NCBI RefSeq assembly: GCF_000830505.1
Contig: NZ_JXOK01000063.1
Location: 34,606 to 98,605 of the forward strand
Reading direction: 5' to 3'
Length of the DNA stretch: 64,000 nucleotides
DNA from: Vibrio mytili
GTDB lineage: Bacteria; Pseudomonadota; Gammaproteobacteria; Enterobacterales; Vibrionaceae
Shown here in pieces: positions 1-6,584 of this stretch. Each line of letters opens with the position of its first letter. The first letter of the stretch is position 1. The notes beneath the pieces are model-generated. The model made no database searches. It worked only from the letters and a program-made list of their open reading frames with translations, and was not told the DNA's origin. A program made the translations under genes and the position numbers.

Positions 1-1379
1 AGAATGATTTGACGAGGTAAAAACTAAACTGAAAAATGGCTTACCTTGTTTAGCCAGTTTATTGAATTCGTAATCCGCTTGATCATACAGGTCTCCGTCT
101 GAGGCGCCCCACGAACCGGTAAAGTCGACTTTTTGGAAGTTATTAATATCAACAATATCGCTAAAGCCGTTGCCTAAAAAGAAGCTCTTCATATTGTCAA
201 AATGGCTTTCGCCTCCATAAATAAACTGAGTCTGATAGCCCTGAGCTTTAAGAAAACTAGCCAAGGTAAAAAAGCCTTGTTGCGATTTATCTAACTTCAC
301 CACGGAGCGTGCAGGCGTAGGTGTAAAGCCAGTCACTACGGCTTCAATACCACGAACAGAGCGAGTGCCGGTAGCGTATAGGTTGGTAAAATTCCAGCCT
401 GATTCCATGATTTTGTCTAAATTAGGGGTGAGAGGTAAGCCACCTAAGCTGCCAACGTAGCGAGCTCCTAGGCTTTCTTGCAATAAGATAACCAGATTCT
501 TTTTGCGCCCTGAGTAGCTAGATTGACGAAAAGTTTTCGTTGGTGCCGTGGAATCGATGTACTTTGCGTCCTGTAATTGCTGGCTTTGATAGATGTTATC
601 CAACAACGACTGCTGAGGCAGAGCGCATAGTATTCAGCGCTTGAGTCTTCGTGTTGCAGTTGTTTTAAGGCAAATCCAACTGAGTAAATTGAGTTAATGC
701 TTAACTCGTTTAATAAATGATCCGTTGAAAAGGCGACAAACGCTGGGTTGATTGGTCGGTGTTCCAATGTGCCTCGTGCACCAAGAAAAACGCCAATGGT
801 GGCCAAAAAATAGATGCCAACTCGTGAAGTCGCACTGACTTTCCACGTGGTTTTTTCCGCGGTGGTTACTATTTTGGAAACGATTTTGGTATACAAAAAT
901 AAGACTATCGTCGTCACGACAATTTCGATTTTGTAACCGCCGAATAGCATACTCAATACTTCTTTAGGGTAGATTAAGTAGTCAATAAATAGACGGTTAG
1001 GGCGCAAGTCATATTCAAGAATAAACGTAGGTGTGATGAGTTCAAAAAATACGATCACTACGCTGATCGCAATTAAGTAAACTCGCACGACAGGCCAAAG
1101 TATGCGCCCAGCATGCAGTAACTTAATGACGAATAGTGCAAGCAATGCAGGTGCGAAGGCGTAGCAAACCGTTGAAACATCAATTCGAAACCCGCCAATA
1201 AACAGCTCTGAGTAGTCCGTAACCGCAAAAACACGCTCCGCTTGCCAAATAGCCAAAAGACTGCGTGAGAGACTCAGTACTAATAGGTTGGTGACCATCA
1301 TGACAACGATGGTCGTCAGTGTTCTCAGTTCTACTTTCGCGGTGACCACGTCTTTAATACGCGCTGTTATAGACTCCAT
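1..1379 (-). CDS. LTA synthase-like sulfatase-family membrane enzyme, partial, frame broken
   Basis: Alkaline-phosphatase-superfamily protein resembling lipoteichoic acid synthase or phosphoglycerol transferases, expected to act in the periplasm on lipid-linked headgroups. The N-terminal part has about five hydrophobic segments. The catalytic part, readable only after a frame change near 625, shows LLQESLGARYVGSLGG, then TGTRSVRG with the likely nucleophilic threonine, and ends at the window edge in a SSNHS motif typical of the family. The frame change is net -1 (a lost base) or +2 (a CT duplication) between codons for YYA and LPQQ. The ATG at 1379 overlaps the end of dgkA by 13 bases, so the two are translationally coupled. 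The substrate is unknown; EptA-type phosphoethanolamine transferase is less likely because its motifs are absent. Confidence 0.85.
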
Positions 1380-1752
1380 AATACTGCCCCCCAGACCAGC
1401 ACACACATCACCATACTGAGAAATACCAAGCCGAGCCAATATCCTTCGCCACACCAGAAAGACGATGAAAATCTAGTCCAACTCTATCGACGACCGCTTC
1501 GATAGCGGTGTTCACCATTTCGGCAAAGAGGACAAACAGCATGGAAACGATAACCGCCACCGTCTGCAAGGCACTGATGTCGAGATAACAAGCGATTCCC
1601 GTTAGCGGTACGAACAGCATTAACTCTTGTTGAAACGCCGCCTCATTTTTTATTAACCATTTGAAGCCATTGAAGCTATGTAAAAATGTATACAGAATTC
1701 TTGTAACCCCAGTTCGCTTTTTAACGGCTGAGGATGAAATGCTTTTATGCAT
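1367..1752 (-). CDS. dgkA: diacylglycerol kinase, frame broken by one-base deletion
   Basis: Small inner-membrane kinase that phosphorylates diacylglycerol, a by-product of headgroup transfer from phospholipids, to phosphatidate. The family signature is clear: NEAAFQQEL in the amphipathic N-terminus, then EMVNTAIEAVVDR carrying the catalytic glutamate, then LSGVAKDIGSA. The frame breaks near 1428, just after GSA; restoring one base gives the expected third membrane helix ending in VLWSL and a stop at 1367, 128 residues in all, close to the family's usual size. The start at 1752 has AGGAAA about seven bases upstream; an upstream in-frame ATG lacks this. Pairing with the overlapping LTA-synthase-like gene fits recycling of the diacylglycerol that such a transferase would release. 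Confidence 0.92.
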
Positions 1753-2138
1753 GCTGATTTTCCTGACAAGATGAGATCTCATCTAGCGATGTCTGTTCGT
1801 TCTTAGTTGGAACACCGTAAACGGGTTAGACGTAAAAAATATTATCGTAAGAAAAGTGATTAGTTTCGGCTTAAAAAACAGAAGAGCTAATGACTTTTAG
1901 CTGCTTATGGTGCCTTAATAAACTTAAGGTTTACTTAAGATACTCCCTACAACTGAGGGATACTAAAACGGCGGCTGGTTAGCCTATTCACGCCAAAAGT
2001 TGGTTTTGACGAAGACACTTCGTGAGATTAAGCCTCAAATTTGTTCGACCGACAAGGTTCAGAATACTGCAACGTGAAGTAAAAGGAGTTTATACAACCT
2101 GAATACGACGCGGGTCATAAAATCTTAGATTGCTTTCA
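1753..2138. other. intergenic region upstream of dgkA
   Basis: No gene is supported here. Apart from the CTTAAG tandem box, I see only AT-rich sequence between the box and dgkA that could hold the promoter (for example CATAAG-like hexamers near 1905), and no clear terminator for the exporter gene that ends at the right edge. Confidence 0.6.
1923..1939 (-). promoter_or_regulatory. PmrA/CarR-type tandem response-regulator box upstream of dgkA
   Basis: Two exact CTTAAG hexamers separated by five bases (GTTTA). This matches the published PmrA box pattern, YTTAAK-N5-YTTAAK. It lies about 170 bases upstream of dgkA in the gap between the exporter gene and dgkA. In Salmonella PmrA controls dgkA and lipid A modification genes; the Vibrio counterpart would be CarR (VprA). 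The match is seen; the regulator is inferred. Confidence 0.6.
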
Positions 2139-3041
2139 TCAACCTTGTTTACGGACTGATGCATGAAGGACGGAAGCCAATAACAGAGCTGCGCCAGCCC
2201 ACTGAAGGCTGGTGAATGTTTCTTGTAACCAAAACATCGAAAATAGTGCACCAAACAAAGGCTCGCTGCCCATCAAAAGTGACGCTTTTGTTGGTGAAAT
2301 TTTGCGAACCGCATAATTTTGGACATAGAAAGCAAATAGTGTGCAGAAAAGAACCAAAAAGGCGGTGATGAGCCAAAAATCAACCGAGGATGGAAGTAAA
2401 CCCACAGACATCTCTAATGAGGTAACGCTGATTAACATGGCCCCCATCGCCACAACGAAAGATTGGACACAAGTTAGAGTCGTATTGGTAATCTGTTTAC
2501 CGTGAGCCAGTTTTTTGGTCATGGTTACCATGATTGCTCTTAGCCCTGCAGCACAAAGAATAAAAATATCACCTTGATTAAAGGTTAGTTGAAACTGTCG
2601 GTCATAACTCAGCATAAGTACGCCACTGGTACAGAGTACTGACAGAAAAATGAGTTGCCTGTCCGGCTTTCTTTTCCCAACCAATACGTCGACGAAGGCA
2701 GTAAATATGACATTTAAACTGATCAGAAACGCTGCGTTTGAGGCGGTGGTTTGGCTAACGCCGTAAACCTCAAAAAAGAACACTAACGCTAGGATAACAC
2801 CAGTCGGTAATCCGATAGACCAGTCGGGGCTTTTGCGTTTAAGGATGTCTTTGACTAACAGTGGCGCCAGCAGCAAGAACGTCCAGCCAAAACGGATGGC
2901 AATGAACATGGATACCGTTGTGTAGGTTAATGCGCTTTTGGTCAAGCCGTAACTGCTTCCCCACACGATTGCCACAAGAAGTAGCAAGACCTCCGGCATA
3001 ATGAACATTGGCAGCTTGGTTCTTAACGCTAAGCTAGGCAT
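2139..3041 (-). CDS. EamA-family (DMT superfamily) transporter
   Basis: Inner-membrane permease of the drug/metabolite transporter superfamily, 300 residues with about ten hydrophobic helices arranged as two EamA repeats. Typical features include WGSSYGLTKSAL in the first helix region, an FLISLNVIFTAFVD stretch, and SLLMGSEPLFGALFSMFWLQE near the end of the second repeat. The start has AGGAGA about eight bases upstream. It is divergent from a LysR-type regulator whose coding region starts 97 bases away, the usual arrangement for a regulator controlling its neighbouring exporter. The substrate cannot be read from the sequence; amino acid or metabolite export is common in this family. Confidence 0.9.
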   Translation of the reverse strand: MPSLALRTKLPMFIMPEVLLLLVAIVWGSSYGLTKSALTYTTVSMFIAIRFGWTFLLLAPLLVKDILKRKSPDWSIGLPTGVILALVFFFEVYGVSQTTASNAAFLISLNVIFTAFVDVLVGKRKPDRQLIFLSVLCTSGVLMLSYDRQFQLTFNQGDIFILCAAGLRAIMVTMTKKLAHGKQITNTTLTCVQSFVVAMGAMLISVTSLEMSVGLLPSSVDFWLITAFLVLFCTLFAFYVQNYAVRKISPTKASLLMGSEPLFGALFSMFWLQETFTSLQWAGAALLLASVLHASVRKQG

Positions 3042-3138
3042 CGCTTTATCTCCTAATAGAATCTCCGAGTTGACTCATTCACTATCCATGAGTACGTTAT
3101 GTGAAACAATGGCTGTATTTGGAAAGGATTTTTGCGCT

Positions 3139-4065
3139 ATGGACACAAATAAACTCATCGCTCTTTTACCTGAGATGGCGGTATTTGTTGTTGTGATCGA
3201 GGAAGGCAGTTTTTCAAAAGCAGCGGAGAGGCTTGGTGTCGCTCCATCTTCAGTGAGCCGATCAATTTCTAAATTGGAGACGGGGCTATGTCAAAAACTC
3301 CTTGAGAGAACGACGCGGAATATGAGATTGACCAGTGCAGGTGAAGAAATTCATGGGCTATGTGTGGACATGCTCAAGTCTGCGCGATTGGCATCGGACG
3401 CTGCATTTTCCTCTCAAAATGAAATAGCGGGAGAAGTTAGGATCGCAGCCCCGAGAGCCTATGCCAATCAAGTGCTTTCGCCATTGATTCTCGATTTTCT
3501 CGACGCTTACCCGAAAGTTTCAGTCCATATGATCGTAGAAGACCACTTTATCGATCCCATCGGGCATGAGGTTGACATGGTTATACACATCACGGACAGA
3601 CCAGTGGAAGGTCTCGTCGCCAAAGTCTTGGGTATCAATAAATTAAGCGTGTGCGCCAGTCGTGCTTATCTGAAAAAGTACGGTTATCCATCCAGCCCGG
3701 CGGACTTATCGACGCATCAATGCATACGTTTGGGAGAAACGTCTTTGGACAGGAAATGGTCATTTGGCAAACGGGGCCAGATTCATCACGTCAATATCGA
3801 CGGGCGATTTGCGGTTAACCATACTGAAATTCGCAAACAAGCGGTGCTAAGGGGAGGGGGGATTTCCATATTTCCTGAATTCTCCGTTGCTGAACTTATC
3901 GCGTCTGGCGATTTCGTCGAGCTCTTTTCCGATTGGGAGGTTCAAGGAAATTATACAGGACATATAGTTGCACAGTATCCACAGTCGAGGTTCATTCCAA
4001 GTCAACTCAAGGTACTGGTAGATTATTTGCAAAACAAGTTAACACTATGTCACTCAGAAGTATAA
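3139..4065 (+). CDS. LysR-family transcriptional regulator
   Basis: DNA-binding regulator of 308 residues. The N-terminus is a winged helix-turn-helix (FVVVIEEGSFSKAAERLGVA then SSVSRSISKLE), followed by ERTTRNMRLTSAGE and a LysR substrate-binding domain starting near EVRIAAPRAYANQVL. The TRxxxLT element and the long LysR dimerisation helix are typical. I take the ATG at 3139, preceded by GGAAAGG at 3121-3127, rather than the upstream in-frame start at 3001, because the extension overlaps the divergent exporter gene and lies outside the family alignment. It probably controls the divergent EamA exporter. It belongs to the CrgA/AaeR-like subgroup by general look, not by any specific motif. Confidence 0.92.
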   Translation: MDTNKLIALLPEMAVFVVVIEEGSFSKAAERLGVAPSSVSRSISKLETGLCQKLLERTTRNMRLTSAGEEIHGLCVDMLKSARLASDAAFSSQNEIAGEVRIAAPRAYANQVLSPLILDFLDAYPKVSVHMIVEDHFIDPIGHEVDMVIHITDRPVEGLVAKVLGINKLSVCASRAYLKKYGYPSSPADLSTHQCIRLGETSLDRKWSFGKRGQIHHVNIDGRFAVNHTEIRKQAVLRGGGISIFPEFSVAELIASGDFVELFSDWEVQGNYTGHIVAQYPQSRFIPSQLKVLVDYLQNKLTLCHSEV

Positions 4066-4276
4066 CGTCATTCATTCCTTTGATATGAATAACTTCATTT
4101 CGTATTTCTATTCAAATCTTTCTTCACGTTTTCATCTTCGGGCTACCTTACCTATGTAGGTTTGATGGCAGCGGTCTTCTGCTGCGTGAATGATTTTTAG
4201 TACAACGTTTGAGCATCGTCTTTCCGTTAAAAAGCTACCTATACTTGATCTGAACGTTGACCGAGGAGATCAGTTC

Positions 4277-4774
4277 ATGAGTATAAGAAAAAAATCAATA
4301 CTAATCGTGGCAAGTGCACTCATTACCGTCAGCATGACCGCTTCAGCGAAAGTTGAAGGGCCAATGATGATGACCATTGAAAATATTGGAACATCCGAAG
4401 TGTTGGCTTGGTCGTGGGGCGCTTCGAATAGCAGCTCTTTTTATGTTGGAGGCGGTGGTGGTGCGGGTAAAGCTAACGTTCAAGATGTGAGTCTCACGCG
4501 CTACAGTGATGCCCAGTCATCCCAAATCTTAAAGTATGTTGTCACGGGGGAACATTTGGACAAAATCGTTCTGGAGCGAGATGGTTTACGTATCGAATTG
4601 AAAGATACGTTGATAAGCAGTTTTAGCGTTGGTGATTCTAGTAATGTTGGTAAGTCTAACAGGAGTAACGATGCGCAAACGGAGAACTTAAGCCTCGCGT
4701 TTAAACAAATTACATACGAAGTGGATGGTAGTCCGGCTTATTGTTACGACGTATCGACCAATACCACGTGTTAG
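4277..4774 (+). CDS. Hcp-like protein with signal peptide
   Basis: A 165-residue protein with a clear Sec-type signal peptide (MSIRKKSILIVASALITVSM then TASA, cleavage likely before KVEG). The mature part resembles the Hcp1 family of type VI secretion tube proteins: EVLAWSWGAS, a glycine-rich GGGGGAGKAN, QDVSLTRYSDAQSSQILKY, GEHLDKIVLERDG, and a C-terminal ENLSLAFKQITYE strand. Classical Hcp has no signal peptide, so this homologue should be exported to the periplasm or beyond independently of a T6SS. No other T6SS gene lies in the window. Two cysteines near the C-terminus (PAYCYD, TTTC-type ending) could form a disulfide. The start at 4277 follows GAGGAGAT at 4263; the longer frame from 4190 lacks a signal peptide at its start. 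Function is unknown. Confidence 0.8.
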   Translation: MSIRKKSILIVASALITVSMTASAKVEGPMMMTIENIGTSEVLAWSWGASNSSSFYVGGGGGAGKANVQDVSLTRYSDAQSSQILKYVVTGEHLDKIVLERDGLRIELKDTLISSFSVGDSSNVGKSNRSNDAQTENLSLAFKQITYEVDGSPAYCYDVSTNTTC

Positions 4775-4814
4775 TTGGTACAATATTTTAGCGAGTTTTT
4801 TACTAGTACCCTAT

Positions 4815-4842
4815 TTATAGCCCGCAACTTATAGCCCGCAAC
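4815..4842 (+). repeat. tandem 14-bp duplication beside a terminator
   Basis: Two perfect adjacent copies of TTATAGCCCGCAAC. Each copy carries AGCCCGC, which can pair with GCGGGCT at 4854-4860, so the terminator has two alternative left arms. Confidence 0.8.
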
Positions 4843-4864
4843 ATAACGGTTTAGCGGGCTTTTA
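4833..4864 (+). terminator. rho-independent terminator after the Hcp-like gene
   Basis: AGCCCGC at 4833-4839 pairs with GCGGGCT at 4854-4860 across a 14-base loop, followed by TTTT. An alternative left arm lies at 4819-4825. Confidence 0.7.
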
Positions 4865-4886
4865 TTTGGCTTCTTATCCGTCTCTC

Positions 4887-4915
4887 TTTAGCTGTGCTCG
4901 GGTTTACTCTATAAT
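4887..4915 (+). promoter_or_regulatory. possible sigma-70 promoter of the RNA methyltransferase gene
   Basis: A perfect TATAAT at 4910-4915 lies 17 bases after TTTAGC at 4887-4892, a weak -35. It is about 50 bases upstream of the methyltransferase start and just after a terminator, so the gene likely has its own transcript. Confidence 0.4.
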
Positions 4916-4963
4916 CCCCTCCGTTTTCTACGGTACTCAACCATTTTCTCCTGGGATATTTTC

Positions 4964-5698
4964 ATGATTTCAAAAAACCAATTAAAACTGCTGCGTGCGT
5001 TAGGTCAAAAGAAGCAGCGTAAAGCGCACGGCTTATTTCTGGTTCAGGGTGAGAAAAACGTACTAGAGCTAACAAGCAGTTCGCTCACGGTAAAACAAAT
5101 TTTTGCGACGGCAGAGTTTCTTGATCTGCACCGCTCAGAGTTAAGCGCCTTTGACTGCATTGAAGCCTCACTAGATGATCTAACGAAAGCCAGTACGCTG
5201 GTGAGTAACAATGCCGCTATTGCTGTCGTCGAAGTTCCCAATGTAAAAGCACCGCACGCGAAAGGCTTAATGATTGCGTTAGACGGAGTCTCGGACCCAG
5301 GTAACTTAGGGACGATTATTCGCGTTGCCGATTGGTATGGTATTCAACACATTGTCGCGAGCCGCGATTGTGCGGATCCTTACAACCCTAAAACCATCAG
5401 TGCGACCATGGGCAGCTTTGGGCGCGTGCAAGTGAGTCTTGTCGACTTACCCAATTATTTGCAGCAAGCCAACTTACCGGTATATGGGGCATTTTTGGAA
5501 GGGGAAAGTGTCCACAAAACGGATTTCTCTGCAGAAGGTATTTTGCTGATGGGAAGTGAGTCTCACGGTGTGCGTGAAGAAGCTGCGCAGTTTGTGACGG
5601 ATAAAATTACCATTCCGGCTTTTGGTGGTGCTGAATCACTGAATGTGGCAATGGCGACAGGCATCATATTGGACAATATGCGTCGTCAACATAGCTAA
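4964..5698 (+). CDS. SpoU/TrmH-family RNA 2'-O-methyltransferase
   Basis: SPOUT-class methyltransferase of 244 residues expected to methylate a ribose in tRNA or rRNA with S-adenosylmethionine. The N-terminal substrate-binding domain holds RKAHGLFLVQGEKNVLEL. The catalytic knot shows all three SpoU motifs: NLGTIIRVADWYG (motif 1), LLMGSESHGV (motif 2) and IPAFGGAESLNVAMATGI (motif 3). The length and the substrate-binding domain fit the COG0566 YsgA/RlmB-like group, but the exact target nucleotide cannot be told. It sits alone, with a terminator upstream and a perfect hairpin downstream. Confidence 0.9.
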   Translation: MISKNQLKLLRALGQKKQRKAHGLFLVQGEKNVLELTSSSLTVKQIFATAEFLDLHRSELSAFDCIEASLDDLTKASTLVSNNAAIAVVEVPNVKAPHAKGLMIALDGVSDPGNLGTIIRVADWYGIQHIVASRDCADPYNPKTISATMGSFGRVQVSLVDLPNYLQQANLPVYGAFLEGESVHKTDFSAEGILLMGSESHGVREEAAQFVTDKITIPAFGGAESLNVAMATGIILDNMRRQHS

Positions 5699-5805
5699 GC
5701 CCGTAATCTACATAGATGAACACGGCACAGATAGTTTAACATGTCATAGATGGCTCAATACGCCATATAAACAGTTAAACGCGTCATATCTACCTATCTT
5801 TAAAC

Positions 5806-5842
5806 AAAATTACGATTTTCCATTTAGTAAAATCGTAATTTT
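5806..5842. repeat. perfect 14-bp inverted repeat upstream of the CBS gene
   Basis: AAAATTACGATTTT at 5806-5819 and its exact reverse complement at 5829-5842 flank a nine-base loop. It lies 48 bases before the CBS gene start. It could be a weak terminator of the methyltransferase gene, an operator, or a 5' leader hairpin; there is no long T run. Confidence 0.75.
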
Positions 5843-5890
5843 GGACGACACTTATCTTAAGGCTGTAAATTGGCATCGAAGGAGATAAGA

Positions 5891-6310
5891 ATGAAGTCAT
5901 TAAAAGTAAAAGATTACATGACCTTACAAGCTGTGACCTTTACAAAAGATATGTCACTTTCGGCCGCGTTGAATAAGGTCATGCAAAGTGTGACACTCGG
6001 TGGGCCAGTTATTGATGAAAACAAGAAGGTTATTGGGTTCTTATCTGAACAAGATTTGCTGGATAAGTTAGTCAAAGCGAGCTATTTCTGCCAAGACACA
6101 CATACCGTTAAAGAGTGCATGCACCTAGATGTATTATCTGTATCACCGGATATGTCTATCATCGAGTTAGCGGATATGATGAAAGTTGGTAAACCTAAAA
6201 TGTACCCAGTCGTTGATGATAAAGGAAAGCTTGTTGGTGTGATAACTCGACGGGACGTCCTACGAGCAATCGGTATGACCATGAATGATTGCTTCAAGCA
6301 CCCGGTATAA
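5891..6310 (+). CDS. CBS-domain protein
   Basis: A 139-residue cytoplasmic protein made of a tandem pair of CBS motifs (a Bateman module), which usually binds adenosine nucleotides as an energy sensor. The first repeat runs from VKDYMTLQAVTFTKDMSL to GPVIDENKKVIGFLSEQDLL, the second from VKECMHLDVLSVSPDMSI to YPVVDDKGKLVGVITRRDVLRAI. There is no attached enzyme domain, so it probably acts as a stand-alone regulator of an unidentified partner. The start is fixed by AAGGAGAT ending six bases upstream; the longer frame starting at 5870 includes this ribosome site. It stands before zntA but a 270-base gap with its own metal promoter separates them. Confidence 0.9.
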   Translation: MKSLKVKDYMTLQAVTFTKDMSLSAALNKVMQSVTLGGPVIDENKKVIGFLSEQDLLDKLVKASYFCQDTHTVKECMHLDVLSVSPDMSIIELADMMKVGKPKMYPVVDDKGKLVGVITRRDVLRAIGMTMNDCFKHPV

Positions 6311-6485
6311 CCGTGGTAACAATCCCTACGTTCCTATCTCTGAGGCAAGGTGCTTGAGTGCCTTGTCAATGAGTTAATCCGTTTTCGAATGCATATTCTG
6401 CTAGTGGTACTCGGCGACGAAAACCGAACTCTCTTATATCTATTTAGTAAATTAGAAATAACTATTCAGTAAATCAAAAAAAACC

Positions 6486-6517
6486 TTGACCTTGGAGCTA
6501 TCTCCAGGGTTTATCCT
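6486..6517 (+). promoter_or_regulatory. ZntR/MerR-type promoter of zntA
   Basis: TTGACC at 6486-6491 and TATCCT at 6512-6517 are separated by 20 bases, the overlong spacer typical of MerR-family promoters. The spacer carries a near-perfect dyad, ACCTTGGAG-CTAT-CTCCAGGGT. The layout matches the E. coli zntA promoter. No merR-family gene lies in the window. Confidence 0.8.
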
Positions 6518-6584
6518 TATTACTAAGAGCACAATGACTCAGATTCTAAAGGCTTAGTTCAGATAGTATTAAGGAGTGTTCACT

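Noticed and set aside
5643..5888. Short plus-strand frame after the RNA methyltransferase gene
   Set aside because: It begins within the methyltransferase gene in another frame, lacks a ribosome site, and passes through the inverted repeat.
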